Positions 16,701-27,351 of a DNA stretch of 64,000 nucleotides are shown piece by piece (position 1 is the stretch's first letter; every line of letters starts with the position of its first letter). Source of the stretch: Paenibacillus harenae (GTDB lineage Bacteria > Bacillota > Bacilli > Paenibacillales > Paenibacillaceae); NCBI RefSeq assembly GCF_030812415.1, contig NZ_JAUSST010000003.1, positions 124,001 to 188,000 of the forward strand, in the 5' to 3' direction. The position numbers and the translations under genes are program-made. The notes beneath the pieces are model-generated. The model ran no database searches. It was given only the letters and a program-made list of their open reading frames with translations, and was not told the origin of the DNA.

Positions 16701-17930
16701 ATGAACAGGGCACAGAAGTCGATTGAACTGGCAGAGCGTTACGGAGCCCGCAATTATCACCCATTACCGATCGTCATCAGCAGCGCCGAAGGCGTGTGGG
16801 TGCAGGATACGAGCGGCGCGCGTTATTTGGATATGCTCAGCGCCTACTCTGCTCTCAACCAAGGCCATCGTCATCCCCGCATCATTGCGGCTTTGAAGGA
16901 GCAGGCCGATAAAGTCACGATTACTTCAAGAGCGTTCCATAACGAAACGCTCGGTTTATTTTATGAGAAGCTTGCCGCTTACACGGGCAAGGAGCGCATT
17001 CTGCCGATGAACACGGGGGCGGAGGCCGTCGAGACGGCGGTGAAGGCGGCGAGGCGCTACGCCTACGACGTAAGAGGCATTGCCGATTCGATGGCGGAAA
17101 TTATCGTGTTCGAGGGCAACTTCCACGGCCGGACGCTGACGGCGACGTCTTTCTCGTCTACGCCGGAGTACCGGCGAGCGTTCGGGCCGTTTATGCCGGG
17201 CTTCCGTATCGTCCCTTACGGCGATCCCGCCGCGCTTTCCGCCGCGTTCAACGAGAACACGGCGGCCGTGCTCATCGAGCCGATCCAAGGCGAGGCGGGC
17301 ATTCGAATCCCGCCGGCCGGCTTCCTGAGGCAAGCTGCGACGTTGTGCGCAAAGCATGGCGCGCTGCTGATCGCCGACGAGATCCAGACGGGCTTCGGCA
17401 GAACCGGGAAGCGGTTCGCTTGCGACTGGGAGCAAGTCGTGCCGGATATTTATGTGCTCGGCAAAGCGCTGGGCGGCGGCGTGACGCCTATCTCTGCCAT
17501 CGCTGCGGATGCGGCGATTATGGATGTGTTCGAGCCCGGCTCGCATGGCTCGACGTTCGGCGGCAATCCGCTTAGCTGCGCTGTCGCAACCGCGGCAATC
17601 GCAGTCATCCAGGAGGAGAAGCTGGCCGAACGTTCCGCCGAGCTTGGCGATTACATGCTGCAGGAGCTGAGCAGCTTATCCCACCCGGATATTAAGGAAA
17701 TTAGAGGGCGGGGACTATTCATCGGCATCGAGCTTCACACGCGCGCTCGTCCTTATTGCGAAAAGCTGATGCAATTAGGCTTGTTATGCAAGGAGACGCA
17801 TGACTCGGTCATTCGTCTTGCTCCTCCGCTCGTCATTACGAAGGTTGAACTCGAATACGCTATCGAGAGATTGAAATCCGTATTCGGAAGCGAGTCTCGG
17901 TCCGGCGCAGGAGGTGAAGATCCGTCATGA
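16701..17930 (+). CDS. rocD: Ornithine--oxo-acid aminotransferase
   Basis: 409 aa, the family length; GGAGAGTGGGAG before ATG. Converts ornithine and 2-oxoglutarate to glutamate-5-semialdehyde and glutamate, with PLP. Fold type I class III motifs in order: [55 protein letters not shown] and [13 protein letters not shown] with the PLP-binding Lys (about 255), then [10 protein letters not shown]. First gene of a tight roc cluster: the stop overlaps the arginase start (ATGA), and rocA follows. RocR-type control is usual in Bacillus, but no RocR gene or site is seen. Confidence 0.95.
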   Translation: MNRAQKSIELAERYGARNYHPLPIVISSAEGVWVQDTSGARYLDMLSAYSALNQGHRHPRIIAALKEQADKVTITSRAFHNETLGLFYEKLAAYTGKERILPMNTGAEAVETAVKAARRYAYDVRGIADSMAEIIVFEGNFHGRTLTATSFSSTPEYRRAFGPFMPGFRIVPYGDPAALSAAFNENTAAVLIEPIQGEAGIRIPPAGFLRQAATLCAKHGALLIADEIQTGFGRTGKRFACDWEQVVPDIYVLGKALGGGVTPISAIAADAAIMDVFEPGSHGSTFGGNPLSCAVATAAIAVIQEEKLAERSAELGDYMLQELSSLSHPDIKEIRGRGLFIGIELHTRARPYCEKLMQLGLLCKETHDSVIRLAPPLVITKVELEYAIERLKSVFGSESRSGAGGEDPS

Positions 17931-18853
17931 CGTTGTCCCGCGTTGCCATTATTAAAGTTCCGTTTGATCTAGGCGCGGGGACGAGAGGGGCATCGCTCGG
18001 TCCTGATTGCCTGCTGCAGGAAGCGGGACTTACCGACAAGCTGAACTCGCTTTCGGTTCCATATGAAATCGCCGGAGAGATAGGCGTTCCGGCCATTGCC
18101 GGCACCGCGACAGAGGCGTTCGATCCGGCGCAGTTGCCGCCCAATCTGAAGCATATAGCTGAAGTATACGCGATGAGCGACAGCCTTGCGGAGCATGTGT
18201 CGGCTGCGGCCGCAAGCGGCGCGTTCCCGTTAGTGCTCGGCGGCGATCATAGTATCGCAATCGGTACGATTGCCGGGCTCGCCGAGCATTACGCCAATAT
18301 GGGCGTCATCTGGTTCGATGCCCATTCGGACATGAACACAGAGCACACGAGTCCGTCGGGCAATATTCATGGGATGTCGCTTGGCATCAGCCTAGGCAGA
18401 GGGTATGAGCCTCTTACGAAGCTAAGAGGGATCTGTCCGAAAATAAAGCCGGAGCATGTCGCGATCATCGGTGCTAGGTCGCTTGATCCGGACGAGAAGC
18501 AGTTCATACGGTCGCTTGGCGTTGCCTGTTATACCATGCACGATATTGACCGGATGGGCATTGCCAGAGTGATGGACGAAGTCATCCGCCGCATGCAGCG
18601 CGAGACGGACGGCGTCCATATCAGCTTCGATATCGACAGCGTCGATCCGAGGGAAGCGCCAGGTACGGGCACTCCGGTGAAGGGGGGCTTAAGCTACCGC
18701 GAAGCGCATCTGGCGATGGAGCTGCTATACCAGTCCGGCATCGCAACGTCGGCGGAGCTGGTCGAGGTGAATCCGAGCCTCGATCAAGGTCTCAAGACCG
18801 CAACGCTTGCAGTCGAATTAATCGGTTCGTTGCTCGGCGACCAGATTTTGTGA
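17927..18853 (+). CDS. rocF: Arginase
   Basis: 308 aa, translationally coupled to rocD. Hydrolyses arginine to ornithine and urea with a binuclear Mn centre. Ureohydrolase motifs: [11 protein letters not shown] (His about 107), [12 protein letters not shown] (Asp128-His-x-Asp132), NIHGMSLG and [22 protein letters not shown] with the two metal Asp residues. The N-terminal [17 protein letters not shown] is arginase-like rather than agmatinase-like. It feeds ornithine to RocD. The stop overlaps the leader of the next gene, whose best start is 66 nt downstream. Confidence 0.94.
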   Translation: MTLSRVAIIKVPFDLGAGTRGASLGPDCLLQEAGLTDKLNSLSVPYEIAGEIGVPAIAGTATEAFDPAQLPPNLKHIAEVYAMSDSLAEHVSAAAASGAFPLVLGGDHSIAIGTIAGLAEHYANMGVIWFDAHSDMNTEHTSPSGNIHGMSLGISLGRGYEPLTKLRGICPKIKPEHVAIIGARSLDPDEKQFIRSLGVACYTMHDIDRMGIARVMDEVIRRMQRETDGVHISFDIDSVDPREAPGTGTPVKGGLSYREAHLAMELLYQSGIATSAELVEVNPSLDQGLKTATLAVELIGSLLGDQIL

Positions 18854-18918
18854 AAATAGAAGAAGCAGCCGTTCCGTTTACGCTAGGGAAGATTCTGTTC
18901 AGCAGGGGGGAAATGCCG

Positions 18919-20466
18919 ATGCGGGAGCCTTATCAGAACGAACCGTTTACCGACTTCACGATTAGTGACCGAATCGACGAATTTCAAGAGGCGCTCCGCA
19001 AAGTGGAGTCGGAGCTAGGCAAGGAGTACTTGATTAAGATCGGCGCCGACCGGATCGAGACGACAACGAAGCGGAGATCGATCAATCCGTCTCAGACGAC
19101 CCAGCTTGTCGGTATCGTATCGCAGGCCGATCAGGCGTTGGCTCATAAGGCCATTCTCGCTGCTGCTGCGGCGTTCGACCATTGGAAACGCATCGCGCCT
19201 TCGGCCCGTTCGAGAATGCTGTACAAGGCAGCGGCTATTCTGCGGCGGCGCAAGCATGAGTTCTCCGCATGGCTTGTCTATGAAGCCGGCAAAACTTGGG
19301 CCGAAGCCGATGCCGATACGGCCGAAGCGATCGACTTTATGGAATATTACGGCCGGGAGATGGAGCGGCTGTCGGAGCGGCAACCGCTCGTTCCGTATCC
19401 TGGCGAGGACAATGAGCTGTTCTATATCCCGCTTGGCGTGGGAGTGATTATCCCGCCGTGGAATTTTCCGCTGGCGATCATGGTTGGCATGACGATGGCG
19501 GCGATCGTTGCCGGCAATACGGTCGTATTGAAGCCGGCGAGCGCTACGGCGGTCATTGCCGCGAAGTTCATGGAACTGCTGGAGGAAGCCGGCCTGCCCG
19601 ACGGGGTCGTTAATTTTTTGCCGGGATCCGGCACGGAAATCGGCGATTACTTGGTGGAGCATCCGCTGACGAGGTTTATTTGTTTCACCGGCTCGCGGGA
19701 GGTGGGGCTGCGCATCAATGAAAAGGCGGCCATCGTGCAGCAGGATCAGAAATGGATCAAGCGCGTCGTTGCCGAGATGGGCGGCAAGGATACGATCATC
19801 GTCGACGAGGATGCCGATCTCGACTTGGCGGCGGAGGCCATCACGGCGTCGGCTTTCGGATATGCCGGGCAGAAATGTTCTGCTTGCTCCAGAGCAGTCG
19901 TTCTTGAAGCGGCATACGATGCGGTCATCGCCAAAGTCATCGAACGGACTAAGTTGCTCAAGGTCGGCAAGGCCAACGAGCTTTCTTCGCATATCGGCCC
20001 GGTCATTGACGAGCGGGCATACTTCAGCATACTCAAATATATCGAGGTTGGGCGCAGCGAAGGAACTGTCGTCTATGGAGGAAGCAAAGGGGCGAGCGGC
20101 GGATATTTTATCGAGCCGACGATTATTAAGGATGTTGAGCCGTATGCGCGAATCTCGCAGGAAGAAATTTTCGGACCGGTGCTTGCGTTTATCCGCGCGG
20201 CCAACTTCGAGGCGGCAATCGATATCGCCAACAATACGGAATACGGGCTGACGGGAGCGGTCATCTCCCGTGACCGCAGCAAGCTGGAGCAAGCGCGGGA
20301 ACAGTTCCATGTCGGCAATCTGTACTTCAACCGCAAATGTACCGGCGCGCTCGTCGGCGTCCAGCCGTTCGGCGGCTTCAATATGTCGGGCACCGATTCG
20401 AAAGCCGGCGGACGGGATTATTTGCTGCTGTTCATGCAGTCGAAGGTGGTTACGGAGCGGTTCTAG
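18919..20466 (+). CDS. rocA: L-glutamate gamma-semialdehyde (1-pyrroline-5-carboxylate) dehydrogenase
   Basis: 515 aa from ATG 18919, exactly the size of Bacillus RocA; AGGGGGG lies 8 nt upstream (the in-frame ATG 18913 and GTG 18850 are less well placed). Oxidises glutamate semialdehyde from RocD or proline to glutamate with NAD. Aldehyde dehydrogenase motifs: [49 protein letters not shown] with the general base Glu, [14 protein letters not shown] with the catalytic Cys (about 321), and [11 protein letters not shown]. It completes the arginine-to-glutamate route with RocF and RocD. Confidence 0.95.
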   Translation: MREPYQNEPFTDFTISDRIDEFQEALRKVESELGKEYLIKIGADRIETTTKRRSINPSQTTQLVGIVSQADQALAHKAILAAAAAFDHWKRIAPSARSRMLYKAAAILRRRKHEFSAWLVYEAGKTWAEADADTAEAIDFMEYYGREMERLSERQPLVPYPGEDNELFYIPLGVGVIIPPWNFPLAIMVGMTMAAIVAGNTVVLKPASATAVIAAKFMELLEEAGLPDGVVNFLPGSGTEIGDYLVEHPLTRFICFTGSREVGLRINEKAAIVQQDQKWIKRVVAEMGGKDTIIVDEDADLDLAAEAITASAFGYAGQKCSACSRAVVLEAAYDAVIAKVIERTKLLKVGKANELSSHIGPVIDERAYFSILKYIEVGRSEGTVVYGGSKGASGGYFIEPTIIKDVEPYARISQEEIFGPVLAFIRAANFEAAIDIANNTEYGLTGAVISRDRSKLEQAREQFHVGNLYFNRKCTGALVGVQPFGGFNMSGTDSKAGGRDYLLLFMQSKVVTERF

Positions 20467-20506
20467 CGATGTCATTCATTGGAGGCCGGACTGGCGTAGT
20501 GGGAAG

Positions 20507-20640
20507 TGAGGATAATCTTTAGCTAAAGTGAGGCTAACCTCACTTTGGCAGAGGTTCTTGCTCGTTTGCAGACAAATAGCGAGGCAAATCTCACTCGTCG
20601 TGAAGCTAGGCTCACGAGCAAAGAGGTTTGCCTCATCATT
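20507..20640. repeat. Cluster of GAGG...CCTC palindromes between convergent genes
   Basis: Several related units occur: AGTGAGGATAATCTTT, AAGTGAGGCTAACCTCACTT (20526-20545, near-perfect palindrome), GCGAGGCAAATCTCACTCGT (20579-20598), GTGAAGCTAGGCTCACGAG and AAGAGGTTTGCCTC (20621-20634). GAGGCAAA at 20581 and TTTGCCTC at 20627 also pair over the whole cluster. It lies between rocA (+) and a minus-strand gene and may terminate both. Confidence 0.75.
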
Positions 20641-20673
20641 TTGCGGAAGTAGATGGATATGCGGCGGGGATGC

Positions 20674-21318
20674 CTACATACGCAGCTTGATCGATTTTTT
20701 GTACAGCGGGTACAGCCACTTTACGCCGCTTGGCGTGAGGGAATCCGCTACGAGATGGGACAAGTAGCCGAGCGTGGCTACGACGGCGATTCCTTCTGTC
20801 CGCAGCTGCTGCTCCAAGCCCCAGCCGATAGCCGCCCAAATGAGCGTCGCCCATACGGTATGCGTCATGCCGCGATGCTTCAGCCACGGAACCCATGCGA
20901 CAAATAAGCCGAAGCCGATGAGCCAGTTCATTTGATAGGTGAAGCCTACGTACATAAGGATGCAGCCGACTGCGCTTACGAGCGCGTTGCGGATGGCACC
21001 CTGCTTCATAACAAGACCAAGCAGCAGTGCGGCAGCGGCGCTGCCGATAAGGATAGGGGAAACGGGATGCCCTGCGAAAAATAAATAAGCGATAATGCCG
21101 ATAAATGCGACGCCGCCCCATAACATAAGCTCCCGAATGAGCTTCGACAGCTTTCCTAGCTTGCTGCTCAGCATGCTCGTGCCGTCGAGATCGGCCGCGA
21201 GCGCGGAGAATCCCGCGATACCGACGAATAACGCCGCATGTTGAAGCGTGAACGGATAATAGACGGATGCGGCTGCGCCAATCGCCGCGCCGATGGTTAG
21301 ATGTGTTTTACCTGTCAT
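20674..21318 (-). CDS. YdjM-like metal-dependent membrane hydrolase
   Basis: 214 aa, AGGAGGAATT before ATG 21318. About five or six hydrophobic spans. The N-terminal MTGKTHLTIGAAIG, the D-L-D in ALAADLDGTSM, the LKHRGMTHTVWA motif and YLSHLVADSLTPSGVKWLYP give the conserved His/Asp set of the DUF457/YdjM membrane-bound metal-dependent hydrolase family. In E. coli YdjM is a LexA-regulated membrane protein; the substrate is unknown. Monocistronic and convergent with rocA. Confidence 0.88.
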   Translation of the reverse strand: MTGKTHLTIGAAIGAAASVYYPFTLQHAALFVGIAGFSALAADLDGTSMLSSKLGKLSKLIRELMLWGGVAFIGIIAYLFFAGHPVSPILIGSAAAALLLGLVMKQGAIRNALVSAVGCILMYVGFTYQMNWLIGFGLFVAWVPWLKHRGMTHTVWATLIWAAIGWGLEQQLRTEGIAVVATLGYLSHLVADSLTPSGVKWLYPLYKKSIKLRM

Positions 21319-21556
21319 AATTCCTCCTGTGACTAACTTGCCTGCTGCTCATAAATATTCGTGATTAACTCGCTCGTTGCTTACCATCTGCTCTAAATTC
21401 TGAGTAATTTGATCATGGTGCGGGTCGCGCTCCAATAGGCCGAAGAACCGTCTGCGCATTTGTCTCTTCAGAAGCGGGGTCAGATAAGGTTACGTTTCAT
21501 TATAGAGGAAAAATAAGCGGTTATGGAAGCGGTACACGGTACGAATCGAAACATGG

Positions 21557-21562
21557 TATAAT
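21557..21562 (+). promoter_or_regulatory. -10 box upstream of the ArsR gene
   Basis: TATAAT lies 41 nt before ATG 21598; no strong -35 at 17 nt. No ArsR-type TGAA..TTCA operator is visible here, unlike at the exporter gene. The 21319-21556 interval shows nothing else. Confidence 0.45.
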
Positions 21563-21597
21563 AGCCTCACGAAATGAAGGGGCGGGTGGGATCGAAA

Positions 21598-21963
21598 ATG
21601 GATAATCAATTAGCCGCTGCCTGCGACGATCCGTGCGCCGGGACGGAAGCCGATATAACAGATGTAAAAAGCAAGCTAGTGAGCGACGGAACGGCCGTGG
21701 AGCTGGCCGATCTGTTCAAGGCGCTCGGCGACCCTACGCGGGTGAAGATCATTCATGCGCTGCTGCAGTCGGAGCTATGCGTCCATGATTTGACCGAGGT
21801 GCTGGAGATGGGGCAGTCTGCGATCTCCCATCAGCTGCGGCTGCTTCGGAATATGCGTATCGTGAAGCGCAGAAAAGTAGGCAAAACGGTATTTTACTCG
21901 CTGGACGACGATCATGTGGAGCAAATTTTCACGTTAACGCTGCAACACTTAAAGCATGTATAA
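21598..21963 (+). CDS. ArsR/SmtB-family zinc- or cadmium-responsive repressor (CzrA/ZiaR-like)
   Basis: 121 aa from ATG 21598 (an upstream in-frame ATG at 21574 is less well spaced). The winged-helix core is FKALGDPTRVKIIHALL, then QSAISHQLRLLRNMRIVKRRKVGKTVFYSL. Two metal sites are readable: alpha-5 Asp104, His106, His117, His120 (spacing as in CzrA) and an N-terminal/alpha-3 set Cys9, Cys13, Cys61, His63 (SELCVHDL, cf. ELCVCDL in CadC). Having both resembles ZiaR. It likely represses the CDF exporter at 27352, whose promoter has a matching operator; this link is inferred. Confidence 0.92.
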   Translation: MDNQLAAACDDPCAGTEADITDVKSKLVSDGTAVELADLFKALGDPTRVKIIHALLQSELCVHDLTEVLEMGQSAISHQLRLLRNMRIVKRRKVGKTVFYSLDDDHVEQIFTLTLQHLKHV

Positions 21964-22004
21964 AGAGAGGCGGCCTGCCTAGCGGGTTGGCCTCTCTTCT
22001 TATT
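21963..22004 (+). terminator. Hairpin terminator after the ArsR gene
   Basis: AAGAGAGGC (21963-21971) pairs with GCCTCTCTT (21990-21998), followed by a weak T-rich stretch. It overlaps the stop codon. Confidence 0.7.
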
Positions 22005-22044
22005 TAGGCTGTCCTCGTCGTTGAAGTAAAAATATGAATGATAA

Positions 22045-22064
22045 TTTACTTGATTTTTAGTAAA
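22045..22064 (+). promoter_or_regulatory. Possible LacI-family autoregulatory operator
   Basis: TTTACT (22045-22050) and AGTAAA (22059-22064) form an inverted repeat with an 8-nt spacer, and a further AGTAAA lies at 22025-22030. It sits 78 nt before the start of the LacI-type gene, where autoregulation is common. Binding is not shown. Confidence 0.4.
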
Positions 22065-22093
22065 AAAATCGTATATTTGAAGATAGAGAATGA

Positions 22094-23176
<1,083 letters not shown>

Positions 23177-23218
23177 CAAATATAGGCTGCGATTACCGCA
23201 TAAGAATGGAGTGAGGAA

Positions 23219-23779
23219 ATGCCATTATTATCGTTAGATCAGATTGTTTTGCCGGCTGTGCGCAAACAGAAGGATGTGGAGGCGGTCATCGCAACGCCGT
23301 ATACGTATATGGTGCTTCTGGGCGGCCATCTGGGCCAATTGAAGCCGATTGTCGACCTCGCTAATCAGCATGGCAAGAAGGTGCTGCTGCATGCCGATCT
23401 GATCGACGGGCTGAAAAACGATGAGTACGCGGCGGAGTTTCTATGTCAGTCGATTAGGCCCTCGGGGCTGATATCGACGCGTTCCACGGTGATCGCAAGA
23501 ACGAAAAAAAACGGACTGATCGCGATTCAGCGGCTGTTCCTCATCGATTCCGATGCGATTGAGCACAGTTATACGTTGCTTGAGAAAACGCGGCCCGATT
23601 ATATCGAGGTGCTGCCGGGCATTATGCCCGATATGATACGCGAGGTCAAGGAGCGAAGCGGTATTCCGATCATTGCCGGAGGCCTTATCCGGACACCGGG
23701 CGATGTATCGAATGCGCTAGCGGCAGGCGCTTCCGCTATTACGACCTCACGTAAGGAGCTTTGGCAAAATTATCGTTAG
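23219..23779 (+). CDS. glpP: Glycerol-3-phosphate responsive antiterminator GlpP
   Basis: 186 aa, GGAGTGAGGAA before ATG. With bound glycerol-3-phosphate, GlpP binds leader RNA and prevents premature termination, classically at glpD. TIM-barrel-like family signatures: GGHLGQLKPIVDLANQHGKKVLLHADLIDGL, then SIRPSGLISTR, YIEVLPGIMP and PIIAGGLIRTP. Its target is probably the hairpin at 25358-25424. Followed 43 nt later by glpK in an apparent operon with the LacI gene. Confidence 0.95.
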   Translation: MPLLSLDQIVLPAVRKQKDVEAVIATPYTYMVLLGGHLGQLKPIVDLANQHGKKVLLHADLIDGLKNDEYAAEFLCQSIRPSGLISTRSTVIARTKKNGLIAIQRLFLIDSDAIEHSYTLLEKTRPDYIEVLPGIMPDMIREVKERSGIPIIAGGLIRTPGDVSNALAAGASAITTSRKELWQNYR

Positions 23780-23798
23780 CATAAGCAATTAACAATAG

Positions 23799-25313
<1,515 letters not shown>

Positions 25314-25319
25314 TCATGT

Positions 25320-25325
25320 TATAAT
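25320..25325 (+). promoter_or_regulatory. -10 box of the glpD leader transcript
   Basis: TATAAT starts 7 nt after the glpK stop codon, so glpD has its own promoter with a leader of about 160 nt. No clear -35 is visible. Confidence 0.5.
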
Positions 25326-25357
25326 AACGACAAGTTAATAACGGTTGGAGACACGGA

Positions 25358-25424
25358 GAAACCATGATAGCCGCTTTCGTACCCTCGTTCGAGGGGGAGA
25401 GCGGTTAACATGGTTTCTTTTTTT
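25358..25424 (+). promoter_or_regulatory. glpD leader terminator / GlpP antitermination target
   Basis: Three nested stems: GAAACCATG (25358-25366) with CATGGTTTC (25409-25417), CCGCT with AGCGG (25400-25404), and CCCTCG (25382-25387) with CGAGGG (25390-25395). Seven T follow. It lies in the leader between glpK and glpD and has the form of the Bacillus glpD intrinsic terminator that GlpP overcomes when glycerol-3-phosphate is present. The GlpP link is known for the family; binding here is inferred. Confidence 0.88.
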
Positions 25425-25493
25425 GCTTCTGTAGGAGTAACGAAATGGATGCAATAGACAATAATAAGGATAGAGCGCTGGGAGGCTGCAGAA

Positions 25494-27185
25494 ATGATGA
25501 ATGAGGAATTGAAAGAATCGGCTTTTGCCGCACAAAATAGGGAACTGCGATTAGAAGAGATGGCACGCATGGAGCTGGACCTGCTAGTCATTGGCGGAGG
25601 CATTACAGGCGCTGGCATTGCGCTTGATGCGGTTACGAGAGGGCTTCGTGTCGCCGTCGTGGAAATGCAGGATTTCGCGGCAGGCACGTCGAGTCGTTCG
25701 ACGAAGCTCGTGCACGGCGGGCTGCGCTATTTGAAGCAATTAGAGATTAATGTCGTTGCCGAGGTAGGCAAGGAGCGGGCGATCGTATATGAAAACGGGC
25801 CGCATGTAACAACGCCCGAGTGGATGCTGCTTCCGCTGTACAAAGGGGGTACGTTCGGCAAATTCTCGACTTCGATCGGGCTCCGCGTCTATGATTTTCT
25901 TGCCGGCGTCAAGAAGAAGGAGCGCCGCAAAATGCTAAGTGCGGAGGAAGCGCTGCGCAGAGAACCGTTATTGAAGCGTGAAGGACTGAAGGGCGGCGGC
26001 TACTATGTGGAATACAGAACGGACGATGCTCGCCTGACGATTGAAGTCATGAAGCGAGCGGTCGAATTGGGCGCGCTAGCCGTTAACTATGCCAAGGTGG
26101 ATAATCTGCTCTACGATACCGGCGGTGTAGTTGAAGGCGCTGCGGTACGGGATATGATCAGCGGTCAAACGTATGACGTTCGTGCGGCAAAAGTGATCAA
26201 TGCGACTGGTCCATGGGTCGACGAGCTGAGGGAGAAGGACGGTTCGAAGCACGGCAAGACGCTGCGGCTGACGAAAGGCGTTCATCTGGTGTTCGACGGG
26301 AAAAGGTTCCCGCTTAAGCAGGCGGTATACTTCGATACGCCGGACGGACGAATGGTATTCGCCATTCCCCGCGAGGGCAAGACGTACTTCGGCACGACCG
26401 ATACGAATTTTAAGGGCGATACGGCAAGTCCGGTCATGACAATGGAGGATCGCGACTATTTGCTGCAAGCGGCCAATTTCATGTTCCCGCAGATGAATCT
26501 TGTCGTGGCTGACGTGGAATCGAGCTGGGCCGGGCTAAGGCCGTTAATTCAGCAAGAAGGCAAGTCGCCTTCGGAAATTTCGCGCCGCGACGAGATCTTC
26601 GTTTCGAACTCTGGCTTCATCTCGATCGCGGGCGGCAAGCTGACCGGCTACCGCAAGATGGCCGAGACGGTCGTCGATAAGGCGGTCGAACTGCTGCGCA
26701 AGGACGGGGGGGCTATCGGCATCGGCCGCAGCGAGACGAAGGAGCTGCGTATGTCGGGCGGCGATACGGGCGGCTCGGCTGGCTTCGAAGCGTACGTTGC
26801 CGCACAGACGAAGAAAGGAATCGCCGCTGGCTTCAAGGAAACCGAGGCGCGTACGATTGCGGAAAAATACGGCTCGAACGCCGAGAAGCTGTACGAACTC
26901 GCTGACGAAACGACTGCGAAGTGGGCGGATTCCCACAAGCTGCCGCTAGCGCTCGCCGTTCAACTGCGCTATTCGATCGAAGCGGAGATGACGGCGAAGC
27001 CGGAGGACTTCTTCATTCGTAGAACCGGCAATTTATTCTTCCGTATTGCCGAAGTGCGCAAGTGGAAGGAAGCTGTTATTGCCGCCATGGCTGAGTCATT
27101 GGGATGGACGGCTGAGCAGCAGGCCGAATACAGTAAGGATCTGGAGCGGAAGCTGGCCGAGGCAGTCGAAGCTCCGAAGCAATAA
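25494..27185 (+). CDS. glpD: Aerobic glycerol-3-phosphate dehydrogenase
   Basis: 563 aa; GGAGG 8 nt before ATG. Membrane-associated flavoenzyme oxidising glycerol-3-phosphate to dihydroxyacetone phosphate and passing electrons to menaquinone. The FAD-binding fold starts at about residue 28 with VIGGGITGAGIALDAVTRG, then FAAGTSSRSTKLVHGGLRYL, INATGPWVDEL, FGTTDTNF and SIAGGKLTGYRKMAE. C-terminal helical domain with the usual RYSIEAEMTAKPEDFFIRRT. The leader has an antitermination hairpin, and a strong terminator follows. Confidence 0.97.
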   Translation: MMNEELKESAFAAQNRELRLEEMARMELDLLVIGGGITGAGIALDAVTRGLRVAVVEMQDFAAGTSSRSTKLVHGGLRYLKQLEINVVAEVGKERAIVYENGPHVTTPEWMLLPLYKGGTFGKFSTSIGLRVYDFLAGVKKKERRKMLSAEEALRREPLLKREGLKGGGYYVEYRTDDARLTIEVMKRAVELGALAVNYAKVDNLLYDTGGVVEGAAVRDMISGQTYDVRAAKVINATGPWVDELREKDGSKHGKTLRLTKGVHLVFDGKRFPLKQAVYFDTPDGRMVFAIPREGKTYFGTTDTNFKGDTASPVMTMEDRDYLLQAANFMFPQMNLVVADVESSWAGLRPLIQQEGKSPSEISRRDEIFVSNSGFISIAGGKLTGYRKMAETVVDKAVELLRKDGGAIGIGRSETKELRMSGGDTGGSAGFEAYVAAQTKKGIAAGFKETEARTIAEKYGSNAEKLYELADETTAKWADSHKLPLALAVQLRYSIEAEMTAKPEDFFIRRTGNLFFRIAEVRKWKEAVIAAMAESLGWTAEQQAEYSKDLERKLAEAVEAPKQ

Positions 27186-27196
27186 ATGTGTAAGGC

Positions 27197-27230
27197 GAGG
27201 TCGGCGCTTTGGAGCGCGGCCTCTTTTTTT
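27197..27230 (+). terminator. Rho-independent terminator of glpD
   Basis: GAGGTCGGCGCT pairs (one bulge) with AGCGCGGCCTC, followed by seven T. Confidence 0.88.
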
Positions 27231-27254
27231 ATTTGCGTTATTGGGCAATATAAG

Positions 27255-27305
27255 TTGCAGAACTTGCAAATTATTCATATAATACATATGAGCATGTATT
27301 CATAT
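27255..27305 (+). promoter_or_regulatory. Promoter and ArsR/CzrA-type operator of the zinc exporter gene
   Basis: -35 TTGCAG (27255-27260), 17 nt, -10 TATAAT (27278-27283). The palindrome ATATGAGCATGTATTCATAT (27286-27305) covers the expected start site. Its core TGAGCATGTATTCA matches, at most positions, the CzrA/SmtB operator TGAACAAATATTCA known upstream of czrA and czcD. Repression by an ArsR-type metal sensor, relieved by Zn or Cd, is the obvious model. Confidence 0.82.
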
Positions 27306-27351
27306 ATTGATCGATTTCGTATTCATTTGCGGCAAAATGGGGGAGTTTGGC

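Noticed and set aside
19015..20475. 486-codon frame antisense to rocA
   Set aside because: The GC-rich third codon position of rocA keeps the opposite frame open. The composition (Arg/Asp/Leu-rich) is not protein-like and rocA is a certain gene.
25358..25424. Riboswitch in the glpD leader
   Set aside because: The simple nested hairpin with T-run fits a terminator controlled by GlpP; no ligand-pocket motif is present, and the antiterminator gene is next door.
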